Source: Paenibacillus agilis (GTDB lineage Bacteria > Bacillota > Bacilli > Paenibacillales > Paenibacillaceae). Taken from it: a stretch of 64,000 nucleotides of DNA. The stretch lies in contig NZ_VNJK01000001.1 of the NCBI RefSeq assembly GCF_007786455.1, positions 526,576 to 590,575 of the forward strand. The letters are read 5' to 3'. Each line of letters opens with the position of its first letter. The stretch's first letter is position 1. The position numbers and the translations under genes were made by a program. Below the pieces are notes generated by a model. It was not told where the DNA came from and did not search any database. It was given only the letters and a program-made list of their open reading frames with translations. This document shows positions 35,601 to 43,554 of the stretch, in pieces.

Positions 35601-35952
35601 TAATCGTGGCAGAATACCTATTCTGGAGAGCACTCGGTAAATATTGATCAGCCGTTTTTTTGTCAAATCTGCTATCGCAAACCGCTAGCATGACGGCAGC
35701 GATATGCTTGCAATAAGGAAAATAAGTGTTGGAAGCAGGGCATGTGCAGCTTGCTTCCACTTCCTTTACAGTGGGCAGCCTGACCTGAACACTGTAATCC
35801 TCGTTGCCGCGCACGAGAGCTGCGTATAGGTGCTCGGTTATTTGCTTAAATTCGACGATGCGACGAGAAAGGTAATATTTAAGTCCTCTGCGATAGGAAG
35901 TTCTGCCGCATATGTCTTCCACATCACTATAAGATTCCAGTTGGTTAAACAT
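32644..35952 (-). CDS. SNF2-family DNA-dependent ATPase with SWIM zinc finger
   Basis: 1102-aa Swi2/Snf2 translocase. A SWIM zinc finger lies near the N-terminus: SCTCPASNTYFPYCKHIAAV (about 67-86; CxC...CxH). The SNF2 N-domain has ADDMGLGKTLQS (about 660), LLDEAQTIKN (about 768; DEAQ box) and LTGTPIENSVEEVW, the C-domain has FSQFTSMLTL, LISLRAGGTGLNL and QAADRAHRIGQ (about 1035-1045). Bacterial members may remodel nucleoprotein or RNA polymerase (compare RapA). GGAGGAAC precedes ATG 35952. It stands alone. Confidence 0.93.
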   Translation of the reverse strand: MFNQLESYSDVEDICGRTSYRRGLKYYLSRRIVEFKQITEHLYAALVRGNEDYSVQVRLPTVKEVEASCTCPASNTYFPYCKHIAAVMLAVCDSRFDKKTADQYLPSALQNRYSATISSKDTALTRNMISIFSSQAYQSASQDDYDAYEDDDYARETLQVEWICHAVSHARRSYFALEFRIGPQRLYIVPKVREFLTAFAQAQPFAFSKKFTYSPDQYRFTAQDEAIIRKLIDIVRIEESYYDLMYGLNSSGRLGTERTIVIPPHMWEETIPLLLQVPIRIEQDTKQYDLRLGEQGKVPLSFRIKQDETDIYELAIEGLQTAVPMEQYGYICAEGMLCPVSDLQLDQFTALKKLFYMSRSNEVRISANELPAFIERALPGIKALGQVAIAPEIADKIVSPSLITKIYIDKSDNNLSVLVEFLYDDKVIYPFQPEQLSTDQDVERYVLRSYEQENEIVRILEQSGLRNNGKQLYTNDEEAIYSFLYHLLPKLEPIAQIYSTEAVKSLMFQAPQQPRAMLDMDTATDWLEVKFDMAGIEQDDIHDILFSILEKRKYYRLPSGAFVSLEQESYRQFGDLMHEVGMSRSEVQQDRIFLPITRGLSLIETGDDYRARGVKFGKQFRQMLDHMKSPEDLEFEVPAPLENVLRDYQTYGFHWLKTLSYYRFGGILADDMGLGKTLQSIAYIVSEREALSQQQTETNKPVLVVAPASLVYNWRNELHKFAPQLRVELAAGLKDERSQVIESLDEVDVLITSYPSLRRDIHLYENIVFSILLLDEAQTIKNEATQASKAVRQITASRRFALTGTPIENSVEEVWAIFEAVFPGLFTSKKSFQALSREELARKVRPFILRRLKQDVLKELPDKIETLHMTELSLDQKKLYLAYLSRLQEETLEVLAAEGFQKGRMKILAGITRLRQLCCHPSLFIQEYEGTSGKLEQLLELVDECMSSGKRMLIFSQFTSMLTLIRSELEASGRPVFYLDGKTPPSERVELCQRFNEGERDIFLISLRAGGTGLNLTGADTVVLYDLWWNPAVEQQAADRAHRIGQKNVVQVIRLVTHGTIEEKIYELQQRKKDLIHEVIQPGEETMSAITEQEIREILSIN

Positions 35953-36141
35953 GTTGTTCCTCCGTATTTCTTTATATCTATATAGATTGGCAATTGTATG
36001 TATGAGCGTTCGATGTTAGATGCTGCTCTTAGTATACTGCTCTTTTTGACGAACTTCATTACAAACACAATAATCTGCATGGTTTTGTAACGAATGGGGG
36101 ATAATTTCCGGTAATGCCAACTGGAAGGAGGAGCAGTGATA

Positions 36142-37644
36142 ATGACAACTGCAAACATGGCCTTTTCAGATATTGCCTCTTATTTAAAATTAGAGCTCAA
36201 CCAGCTACTGCCGAACTGCTCAGATTTGGTGGTCCATGGTATTAATTCTTCTGTGGCAGTTTGCTACGTTTCTGGATTAGTTGATACAAAGGTTCTAAGT
36301 TCTTCGATCCTTAGTGTATTGACGATGCTCGATGAAGATGAAGTGAATACGGAGCTTATTAGGCAAACGATAACGATTTGTGAAATTGAGCGGGAAGGCA
36401 ATCTGGATCAAGTCGCCTTGAAGCTGCTGCAAGGGCATGTATATATTGCCGTTTTGGACGAGTATGAGGGCCTGCTATGCAACATAGCGAACTTTCCAAC
36501 TAGAGCGATTTCCGCTTCAGAAAATGAAACGGTCATATTTGGTCCTGTATTAGGATTTAATGAATCGTTAAGCTCTAATATCGCTATTCTTCGTTCTTAC
36601 ATAAAAGACCCAGATCTAGTGACAGAGCCCCATATGCTCGGTACAAAAATGGAGACGCGTATTCAGCTCACCTACATGTCCGAATATGTAGATCAACAAT
36701 ATGTCGACTATGTAAAATCAAAGCTGAAGCAAATTAAAACAGACGGCTTGTTAGGCAATGCACTTCTTGTGCAGAAGCTGCAAAATCATCCGTATACCAT
36801 TTTCCCTTTAATGACACTGACAGAGCGTCCCGATCGAACGGTGCAGGCTTTAATGGAAGGGAAAGTTGTTATTTTCATGGAAGGAGATTCGCATGTTATC
36901 ATCGGGCCCAGCTCCTTTATCGATTTTTTCTTATCGGTAGAAGATCGGTATATGAGCTGGGGAACAGGTCTTTTTATCCGGATGCTGCGGTTCATAGGAC
37001 TAATGATGTCGGTTTTTTTGACGCCGGTATATGTAGCCGCGTTAACCTTTCACTATCAGATGATTCCGCCGGCATTAATTGTATCACTGATTGAAACTCG
37101 TACCAAAGTTCCATTTCCACCGCTAATTGAGACGTTGTTGTTAGAGATTACGATGGAACTACTCCGTGAAGCAGGTGTAAGGCTGCCGACGAAAGTATGT
37201 CAAACCATCGGTATCGTTGGTGGTATCGTTATTGGTCAAGCTGCTGTACAGGCTGGATTTACAAGTAATATTTTAATCATGCTAGTTGCCTTGGCCGCAT
37301 TAGGTTCCTTTACGACACCAAACTATTTAATGGGCACCAGTATTCGATTGATTCGCTATCCTATGATTTTTATGGCTGGCTTATGGGGGATATTAGGCAT
37401 TGTATTTGTGGCAATGGTCATATTTATCCACTTACTGAGACAGACCAGTCTCGGAAGACCTTATTTGTTTCCCATCTTTCCGTTTCGTGGCAAGGATTTG
37501 ACAGTCGATATGCTGTTAACACCTCGGGCGCATTACAGCTATAGAGTGACGCCTACAAAAAGCGGACTAAAAAGCAACGAGACTGAAAATAACCAACAGT
37601 CGGATACGGCAAGCAGCAATAGTTCTTCAAGTAATGAAACGTAA
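36142..37644 (+). CDS. Spore germinant receptor A subunit (GerA family)
   Basis: 500 aa from ATG 36142, 8 nt after GGAAGGAGGAG; a GTG two codons earlier is too close. N-terminal soluble domain (about 1-230), then five or so membrane helices. Family motifs: GHVYIAVLDEYEG, FNESLSSNIAILRSYIKDPDL (about 135-155), SKLKQIKTDGLLGNALL, LMEGKVVIFMEGDSHVIIGPS, and near the membrane part PPLIETLLLEITMELLREAGVRLP with GGIVIGQAAVQAG. It senses germinants in the inner spore membrane together with the B and C subunits encoded next. Confidence 0.94.
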   Translation: MTTANMAFSDIASYLKLELNQLLPNCSDLVVHGINSSVAVCYVSGLVDTKVLSSSILSVLTMLDEDEVNTELIRQTITICEIEREGNLDQVALKLLQGHVYIAVLDEYEGLLCNIANFPTRAISASENETVIFGPVLGFNESLSSNIAILRSYIKDPDLVTEPHMLGTKMETRIQLTYMSEYVDQQYVDYVKSKLKQIKTDGLLGNALLVQKLQNHPYTIFPLMTLTERPDRTVQALMEGKVVIFMEGDSHVIIGPSSFIDFFLSVEDRYMSWGTGLFIRMLRFIGLMMSVFLTPVYVAALTFHYQMIPPALIVSLIETRTKVPFPPLIETLLLEITMELLREAGVRLPTKVCQTIGIVGGIVIGQAAVQAGFTSNILIMLVALAALGSFTTPNYLMGTSIRLIRYPMIFMAGLWGILGIVFVAMVIFIHLLRQTSLGRPYLFPIFPFRGKDLTVDMLLTPRAHYSYRVTPTKSGLKSNETENNQQSDTASSNSSSSNET

Positions 37645-37668
37645 TCTAGTGTAGAACGAGGGAAGCTC

Positions 37669-38814
37669 ATGGATGTAAGGATTAAACCGAGACCCAACAA
37701 GAGGATACAATCGTTTGCCCTTTTGTTTATCATCTGCAATGTTCAAATTGGAATCGGTGTATTTGGATTTCAAAGATACGTAGCTCGCGAAGCGGGGCAT
37801 GATGCTTGGATTTCTGTGCTGTTGGCAGGATTGGTTTGTCATTTTTCCGGATGGATGATTCTGCGTGTGCTGCGGCGTTATGAGTCTGCTGATTTGTATG
37901 GGATACATCAGGATCTATTTGGGCGTTGGATAGGCGGGGCATTAAGTATTGTATTGATTCTGTACTACGTAATTGTAACGGTTACTATATTGCGTACTTA
38001 CATTGAGGCGGTACAATCATGGATATTTCCTGAGTTTCCAACATGGCTGCTTGCGGTTGTCTTGCTATTCTTGTCATGGTATGCAGGGATAAGCGGCTTG
38101 CGAGTCATTGCGGGTGTGAGTTTCATGGGTTTCTTAGTTATATTCGCCTTCTCGATGTTGTACTACAATCCGATCCAGTACGGACAATGGAACAGGCTGC
38201 TTCCAATCGCAGAGGCTTCACCTTATCAGTTGTTTAATGGAGCCGTTGCAATGGGTTTCACTTTGTCGGGTTTTGAGATTGTGTTCTTTTTATATCCGTA
38301 TCTCAAAGATAAAGAAAAGTCGCAAAAGTATATGCAGCTAAGTATGCTGCTTACGAATGCGCTGTATTTATTCATCATGATTGTGACAACGATCTTTTTC
38401 AGTCAAGATCAATTGCTGCGTTCGGTATGGAGCTCGATTAACATGCTCAAAATCGTCAAATATCCTTTTTTGGAGCGGATTGAGGTTCTTGCGATGGGAG
38501 TGTGGATGTTTGCAGTTGTACCTGGCATTATTATTCTAACCTGGGTCATAAGCAGGGGAATGCGAAGATTGTTTAATTTCGAGCATAAGAAGGTGCTGAT
38601 TATCTTTAGTATCGGTGTCTTCGTTGTTTCGCTTGTTTTTCATAATAGGCAGCAAATCGATATGTTGAATAACCTGATTAGTAAAATGTCTCTAATAATC
38701 AGCTTTGTGTATCCCATTATTTTAAATATAGCTGTGGCGGTTGTATGGTCGTGGCGTCAACGCCAAGCCAATAAGGGTGAAGGTGGAAGTCAGCATGAAC
38801 AAACTTCAAATTAA
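37669..38814 (+). CDS. Spore germinant receptor B subunit (GerB permease family)
   Basis: 381 aa, about ten membrane helices, related to amino-acid permeases (APC fold). The start QSFALLFIICNVQIGIGVFGFQRYVAREAGHDAWISV shows the unwound first helix typical of the family. ATG 37669 lies behind GAGGGAAG, 25 bp after the A gene. Its 3' end overlaps the start of the C gene by 20 bp, so translation is probably coupled. Confidence 0.93.
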   Translation: MDVRIKPRPNKRIQSFALLFIICNVQIGIGVFGFQRYVAREAGHDAWISVLLAGLVCHFSGWMILRVLRRYESADLYGIHQDLFGRWIGGALSIVLILYYVIVTVTILRTYIEAVQSWIFPEFPTWLLAVVLLFLSWYAGISGLRVIAGVSFMGFLVIFAFSMLYYNPIQYGQWNRLLPIAEASPYQLFNGAVAMGFTLSGFEIVFFLYPYLKDKEKSQKYMQLSMLLTNALYLFIMIVTTIFFSQDQLLRSVWSSINMLKIVKYPFLERIEVLAMGVWMFAVVPGIIILTWVISRGMRRLFNFEHKKVLIIFSIGVFVVSLVFHNRQQIDMLNNLISKMSLIISFVYPIILNIAVAVVWSWRQRQANKGEGGSQHEQTSN

Positions 38815-39931
38815 GTCCATATCTGTTGTGATCATGCTCGTTCTTCTGTCAGGCTGCTTCCATTCCAATGTGCTAGAACGTACTTCTATAAGTGTAGCGG
38901 TCGGATACGATAAGATCGGAGAAGGAAAAATTCAGACGAGCTCGGTACTTTACGGTGCGACCAGTAAAGAAGGGAAAGAAAGTTCACAAGTGATAACGGT
39001 TGAGGGCGAAACAAGTAAAGGAGCCCGCCTGAATTTAAATCAGAAACTGGGATACAAGGTAGTTAGCGGTCAGATCCGGTTTATTGCTTATGAAGGGGAA
39101 CTAGCGCGAGATGGAATTCTTAGTATCGTTGATACGCTCAGTCGAGATCCTTCCTATGGAGATATGATGTATTTGGCGGTAACGGAGAAGCCGATTAGAG
39201 ATATATTGGCCTATAAGTACCCGAATATTTCGAATGTAGGGAACTATTTGACACGATTGATTGCACATAATATCGAGGATAGCTGGGTTCCTTCATGCAC
39301 ATTGCATGACTTTCGCAATGACTTCTATAGTGCAGGAAAGGAAGCGGTGCTTCCGATCGTAGAAAGAACGAATAATGAGGTAAATGTAACGGCGCTGGCG
39401 CTGTTTCAAAAAGATGTAATGGTTGGAAAAATAGAACCCGAGCAAGCGGTGTATATTAAGCTGTTGTTGGATCGAGAACAGCCTGAATCGCTTGAAGTAA
39501 AAATGCAGAAGGATGGAATGGCGAAGTATGTAAAAAATGTACACCATCCGTTCGAAACGATTAAGACAGCACTTGGTAATCTTGGAAGCAAGTCATCCAT
39601 TAAGCTTATTTCAAAGGATGAACTTCAATTCGATATACATATACGAATGAATGTTGAGCTGCAAGAAATATCTGAAGATTACGATTTCACGGAAAAAGGA
39701 GCTGTCCAGCAGCTTGAGACAGAACTAAGCAAGCAGATGAGCATTGATCTATTGAATGCGCTTAATCAATTGAAGCGTTTGAAGTCGGATGCAGTGGGGT
39801 TTGGTGAAGTATACAGAAGTTCGGTCAGAAATTCTCGCTTAACGAAAGACCGATGGCAGGATATGTTCCCAAAAGCCAAGTTTAATACAAAAGTCACTGT
39901 GAATCTAATTCGGACGGGAACGATAGAATAA
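38795..39931 (+). CDS. Spore germinant receptor C subunit, lipoprotein (Ger(x)C)
   Basis: 378-aa lipoprotein. Start at ATG 38795 behind GGTGAAGGTGG gives a lipoprotein signal with lipobox LLSGC (Cys 21) followed by SNVLERTSISVAVGYDK, where the ERTxI/LxxxxGxDK pattern is typical of the family. Later TEKPIRDILAYKYP, and the C-terminal Ger(x)C domain (about 210-375; LFQKDVMVGKIEPEQA, KVTVNLIRTGTIE end). It lies outside the spore inner membrane. Third gene of the ger operon; a terminator is at 40028. Confidence 0.93.
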   Translation: MNKLQIKSISVVIMLVLLSGCFHSNVLERTSISVAVGYDKIGEGKIQTSSVLYGATSKEGKESSQVITVEGETSKGARLNLNQKLGYKVVSGQIRFIAYEGELARDGILSIVDTLSRDPSYGDMMYLAVTEKPIRDILAYKYPNISNVGNYLTRLIAHNIEDSWVPSCTLHDFRNDFYSAGKEAVLPIVERTNNEVNVTALALFQKDVMVGKIEPEQAVYIKLLLDREQPESLEVKMQKDGMAKYVKNVHHPFETIKTALGNLGSKSSIKLISKDELQFDIHIRMNVELQEISEDYDFTEKGAVQQLETELSKQMSIDLLNALNQLKRLKSDAVGFGEVYRSSVRNSRLTKDRWQDMFPKAKFNTKVTVNLIRTGTIE

Positions 39932-39941
39932 CGGTTTCGTG

Positions 39942-39971
39942 TTGGAAAGGAAGTTCAAAAATACCTTTCCG
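39942..39971 (+). repeat. Short stem-loop after gerC
   Basis: TTGGAAAGG / CCTTTCCGA with 13-nt loop, 10 bp after the stop; no T-run. Confidence 0.45.
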
Positions 39972-40027
39972 ATTCTAAGTAACCTGTGTATAATGTTAAA
40001 CAAAACCAAATTCGACGCCATCTAAGT

Positions 40028-40062
40028 AGAACATCAGGACAACGATCTTGATGTTCTTTTTT
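40028..40062 (+). terminator. Terminator of ger operon
   Basis: Perfect stem AGAACATCA / TGATGTTCT, 12-nt loop, six T. Confidence 0.85.
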
Positions 40063-40176
40063 GAAGCATACGTAGCCCATTTTATAAGAAAAGGCTGAAA
40101 CAAGAGACATCGTATGGCAAGAACATGACTACCAGTTTTGTGAACAAGCACATTTCACGAATGGAGGACGATGTTT

Positions 40177-40629
40177 ATGTATGAGTGTCAATTGATGCAA
40201 AAGGATGAGTTGAAGCTGGTTGGGATAAGTTACTCTGGTCCTGCGAAAGATTGTTTTCCAGGAGAGTCCATTAAGCTGCATGAACGATTTTGGAAGCGAA
40301 GAGATGAGATTGCTTCTGCTACACATACGGATTTCATAGTTAGCCCTTATTATGGTAATGATCAATTTATGACATACTGGGGCTGTTTGCAAGTGGATAG
40401 CCTTGAAGCTGTACCAGATGGAATGGTGGGACTGCGTTTACCGTCCCAGCTGTATGCGATTGTGCAAGGGAAAAGAGAATCGATATCGGACGCGTACAAA
40501 GCTGTATACCGTTGGATAGGCCAGAAGCATTTAGATCGAGAATGGGGAGCTAGTTGTATCGAGTTGTTCCATGTAGATGATGATAACAATCAAGAAAAAG
40601 TTGAGCTTTGGATACCTGTAAAAAAGTAA
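40177..40629 (+). CDS. GyrI-like / AraC effector-binding domain protein
   Basis: 150-aa stand-alone small-molecule-binding (SHV2/GyrI-like) domain: KLVGISYSGPAKDCFP early, LHERFWKRRDEI, FMTYWGCLQVDSLEAVPDGMVGLRLP (about 66-91), YAIVQGKRESISDAYKAVYRWI and a closing IELFHVDDD...VELWIPV. Such domains bind drugs or metabolites. ATG 40177 is 9 nt after GGAGG; ATG 40171 would be only 3 nt away. Monocistronic, with a strong terminator. Confidence 0.85.
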   Translation: MYECQLMQKDELKLVGISYSGPAKDCFPGESIKLHERFWKRRDEIASATHTDFIVSPYYGNDQFMTYWGCLQVDSLEAVPDGMVGLRLPSQLYAIVQGKRESISDAYKAVYRWIGQKHLDREWGASCIELFHVDDDNNQEKVELWIPVKK

Positions 40630-40680
40630 GCGTAATCATTCATAGTGGATTTCGATGCCAAGAGATGCATCTACATGAGC

Positions 40681-40718
40681 AGCACCATAACTTCAGTGAA
40701 GGAAGTTATGGTGCTTTA
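40681..40718 (+). terminator. Terminator after GyrI-like gene
   Basis: Perfect 14-bp stem AGCACCATAACTTC / GAAGTTATGGTGCT followed by TTTATT. Confidence 0.88.
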
Positions 40719-40754
40719 TTGATATAGAGCTCAATACAATTAGGAGGATTTGTT

Positions 40755-41192
40755 ATGGTGCAGTCACAACGCAGCAACGATAAGCCAACCGGTCTTACGG
40801 CTTCATCTGGATATCAAGTAGGTGTTCGAAGGACATTGTCTGTTCAGCCAGAGCAAATGTGGAATCTACTGCTCTCGAAGCAAGGTCTGCATGTTTGGCT
40901 GGGTCCGATTGAGTCAATTGTCGCCGAAGCTGGAGAGCAGTATCACTGCGAGAATGGAACAATAGGCGAACTTCGCGTTGTTAAGCCTGTTCAACAGTTG
41001 CGGCTGACTTGGCAGCCACATGCATGGAATTCACCTTCTACCCTTCAAATTCGGTTGATCTCGAATAAGAAAGGTACAACAACAATAAGCTTCCATCAGG
41101 AGAATTTGGAAGATGTACATCGTCGTGAGGGGATGAAGCAGCATTGGGAGCGGGTTATCGTCGAGTTGGCGGAAATGATTGCGAGGCCATAG
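40755..41192 (+). CDS. SRPBCC (START-like) domain protein
   Basis: 145 aa. The helix-grip fold of the AHSA1-like group is visible: VRRTLSVQPEQMWNLLLSKQGLHVWLG (about 25-51), GELRVVKPVQQLRLTWQPHAW (about 71-91), TTTISFHQENL and the long C-terminal helix GMKQHWERVIVELAEMI. These domains bind hydrophobic ligands or act as co-chaperones; no specific ligand can be named. AGGAGG lies before ATG 40755. The histidine phosphatase gene follows after 56 bp. Confidence 0.85.
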   Translation: MVQSQRSNDKPTGLTASSGYQVGVRRTLSVQPEQMWNLLLSKQGLHVWLGPIESIVAEAGEQYHCENGTIGELRVVKPVQQLRLTWQPHAWNSPSTLQIRLISNKKGTTTISFHQENLEDVHRREGMKQHWERVIVELAEMIARP

Positions 41193-41248
41193 TTTGAAGT
41201 GTTGGCGTGCTGATGTAGAGAGCAACAATCAGGCAAAGGGGATCCTGA

Positions 41249-41815
41249 ATGAAGAACCTATTTTTGATAAGGCACTGTCAAGGAGCGGGTGAAGAACCGT
41301 TAATCCCACTGACAGCGGAAGGGTACAATCAAGCTAACAAACTAGCATCTTGCATGAGTGAATTGGACATTGATGTATTAATTTCAAGTCCATCTTTACA
41401 TGCGATACATCGTTTAAAGCCAACTGCAGCACAATTGCGCAAGCCGATTGTGATCGATGAACGAATAGAAGAACGGCTGCTTACTATTTGCGATTCGTCA
41501 GAGGGAATGGAGCAGCTTGCCCAGCTGTTTACATATTCAGCGTTCGAGCGTATAGATGAGCCAACTAAGGGGGCCACATCAGTTAGCGGGTTATCCATAC
41601 TCAGCAATGCATTGGATACGCAGGCTGACAATGTTGCCGTTATGACAAATGGCCATGAAGTATCACACCTTTTGAATCATTTTGGCAAAGAGGATGATGT
41701 CCGAGAGGAAGGTACATCGTATATGGATGTATTTGTGATTCGATATAGAGCCAATCAACTTTCTTTAGAGCGAGTATGGAGTTGTGGTCAAACACTAGAG
41801 CTGCTGCATATGTAG
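41249..41815 (+). CDS. Histidine phosphatase family protein
   Basis: 188-aa phosphoglycerate-mutase-like protein. The catalytic loop reads LIRHCQGAG (about 6-14), with RHC in place of the usual RHG; PLTAEGYNQANKLA follows the family pattern, and the second catalytic His is in MTNGHEVSHLL (about 130-140). The otherwise common Arg of SSxxxRxxxTA is changed (SSPSLHAIHRLKPTA), so activity may be reduced or altered. The stop codon lies inside the terminator stem. Confidence 0.82.
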   Translation: MKNLFLIRHCQGAGEEPLIPLTAEGYNQANKLASCMSELDIDVLISSPSLHAIHRLKPTAAQLRKPIVIDERIEERLLTICDSSEGMEQLAQLFTYSAFERIDEPTKGATSVSGLSILSNALDTQADNVAVMTNGHEVSHLLNHFGKEDDVREEGTSYMDVFVIRYRANQLSLERVWSCGQTLELLHM

Positions 41816-41826
41816 CTCTATTTTTT
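41796..41826 (+). terminator. Terminator overlapping the phosphatase stop codon
   Basis: TAGAGCT / AGCTCTA stem with 11-nt loop and six T. Confidence 0.8.
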
Positions 41827-41982
41827 ATTTTCGCCCTATGTTTATGCAGGATACAAAAGTGATGAATATGCCAAAAAATAATCAGGAAAAAATCTAGGAT
41901 AAGCTGCATAGCTTAAAATAAGCAGAACGATAATCGCTGGAAGTTATTGCTTCAGAAAATGTTGTAGTGGACATTTTTTAGT

Positions 41983-42001
41983 GATAATGATAATCTTTCT
42001 C
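41983..42001 (+). promoter_or_regulatory. Fur box before flavodoxin gene
   Basis: GATAATGATAATCTTTCTC matches 17 of 19 positions of the Fur consensus GATAATGATAATCATTATC. It covers a plausible -10 (GATAAT), so Fur with iron would block the promoter. Confidence 0.78.
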
Positions 42002-42056
42002 ATAAGGGATGACTGACAGCTAGTTTGCTGTATATTTGGATTGGGGGAAATATGGA

Positions 42057-42509
42057 ATGAGTCAATCGATTATTTTGATTTATGCAAGTATGACAGGCAA
42101 TACAGAGGAAATGAAGGATGCTGTGGAAGAAGGGATCCGTGAATTAGGTGCAGATGTAACGGTTAAGGATGTTATGGATGCACAAGGCTCTGATTTAGAG
42201 GCATATGATGTGATTTTGCTTGGTGCTTATACATGGGGAGATGGCGAACTTCCAGATGAGTTCCTTGATTTCTATGATGAGATGAATGATCTGAATTTGG
42301 AAGGAAAGCGTGCTGCTGTATTTGGGTCATGTGATTCCAGCTATACACAATATGGTGCTGCTGTAGATATTCTCTCGAACAAGCTGCGTGAGCTCGGCTG
42401 TACGCTTGTACATGAAGGGCTTAAAGTTGAGCTTTCTCCGTCTCAAGATGAGAGAGAAGTATGCCGTGAGTTCGGGCGCCACGCAGTACGTGCATTGTCG
42501 AACGCATAA
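42057..42509 (+). CDS. Flavodoxin, iron-regulated
   Basis: 150-aa FMN electron carrier that can replace ferredoxin under iron limitation. Start at ATG 42057, 10 nt after GGGGG; an in-frame upstream codon lies before the site. FMN phosphate loop: YASMTGNTEEM (about 8-18); isoalloxazine loops around GAYTWGDGELP (about 56-66) and GSCDSSYTQYG (about 88-98). The short-chain form has no extra loop. A Fur box in its promoter supports induction at low iron. Confidence 0.93.
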   Translation: MSQSIILIYASMTGNTEEMKDAVEEGIRELGADVTVKDVMDAQGSDLEAYDVILLGAYTWGDGELPDEFLDFYDEMNDLNLEGKRAAVFGSCDSSYTQYGAAVDILSNKLRELGCTLVHEGLKVELSPSQDEREVCREFGRHAVRALSNA

Positions 42510-42550
42510 GACATGAAGGATGAGCCTCTTGTTCCTCTGTTGGAATATTA

Positions 42551-42559
42551 TGTTACAAT
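42551..42559 (+). promoter_or_regulatory. Extended -10 element for kinase gene
   Basis: TGTTACAAT at 42551-42559 (TGnTACAAT) lies 65 bp before the kinase start; -35 weak. Confidence 0.5.
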
Positions 42560-42624
42560 AGAGGGGATTATAGTGAGCCTGCTACATCGTTAATCAGTGG
42601 GCTCATCAATAAGAGGAGAGGCTT

Positions 42625-43554
42625 ATGACAACAACGTTGCGAAGTTACAATGGCTTATTTACGAATATGAAGCTGCGACGAACGTACAAGATTAAACGCC
42701 ACGTATCTAGCAGCGAGTTGTCTCATGTTTATGTAGGCGTTCATATGCAGTCAGGTAATTCTGTTATTATAAAGGAATACTACCCTCAATCGTTAGCCAT
42801 TCGCGACTTGAACCGACGAACGGTCCTATGTCGCTTGCCCGCTCAACAATCTTCCTTTCATGTATTAAAACAAGCATTTATGCAGGAAGCAGCAATCTTG
42901 TCCCAAGTTCATCACCCTAACATTATGAAGCTGCTGGATCATTTTGAGGACAATGGAACGGCTTATTTAGTGACAGAATTGTGCAAAGGTAAGACGCTGG
43001 ATAAGCTTGTTCAATCTACAGATCTTACGCCAACAGCTTCTAGAGAGCTGCTCGCACATACCATGCTTCCTCTACTGGATGCGATTTCAGCTATTCACCA
43101 GCATGGCATCATACATAGGGATTTGAAGCCGCAAAATATTATCGTGAATAGCAATGGGCACGCCAAACTGATTGACTTCGGCTCAGCTATCCATATCGAA
43201 GATCAGATACAGCGTCGTATATTTACAAGCCGCAGCTATTCAGCCTTAGAATTGTATTCTTTGCAGTCCAAGCAAGGCGTATCTTCGGATATATACAGTC
43301 TGGCAGCGATCGTCTACTTTATTATAAATGGTACTGCTCCAGACGATGTGGCAGATCGATTATTCGAGGATCATCTGGGTAAGAAGCTGGAACAGAAGAA
43401 CATGACACGATTGCTGTCGTTCGTCATACGCTGGGGCTTGGCGCTTGAACCTAACAAGAGATGCTCCTCTCTTGGATGGTTTCGTTGCGCCTTCCAAGCG
43501 GAGCATCTCTTACATAAATACAAACTTAAATTTAACTTGCGGCAGGTGCAGTGA
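42625..43554 (+). CDS. Hanks-type Ser/Thr protein kinase of the injection-system locus
   Basis: 309-aa soluble kinase without a membrane anchor or PASTA repeats. Seen: VIIKEYYP (about 48-55, ATP-site Lys; the KEY-P pattern recalls PpkA-type kinases), the C-helix Glu in MQEAAIL, HRDLKPQN (about 163-170) and LIDFGSA (about 181-187). The Gly-rich loop is unusual: HVSSSELSHVY replaces GxGxxG. The APE-like motif reads ALE. ATG 42625 has AGGAGAGG upstream. It opens the contractile-system locus; FHA and PP2C genes follow, so it likely phosphorylates Thr in system parts (inference). Its last 23 bp overlap the VWA gene. Confidence 0.88.
   Translation: MTTTLRSYNGLFTNMKLRRTYKIKRHVSSSELSHVYVGVHMQSGNSVIIKEYYPQSLAIRDLNRRTVLCRLPAQQSSFHVLKQAFMQEAAILSQVHHPNIMKLLDHFEDNGTAYLVTELCKGKTLDKLVQSTDLTPTASRELLAHTMLPLLDAISAIHQHGIIHRDLKPQNIIVNSNGHAKLIDFGSAIHIEDQIQRRIFTSRSYSALELYSLQSKQGVSSDIYSLAAIVYFIINGTAPDDVADRLFEDHLGKKLEQKNMTRLLSFVIRWGLALEPNKRCSSLGWFRCAFQAEHLLHKYKLKFNLRQVQ

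Noticed and set aside
41249..41815. Calling the histidine phosphatase a phosphoglycerate mutase
   Set aside because: RHG is changed to RHC and other mutase-specific residues are not seen, so only the family is supported.
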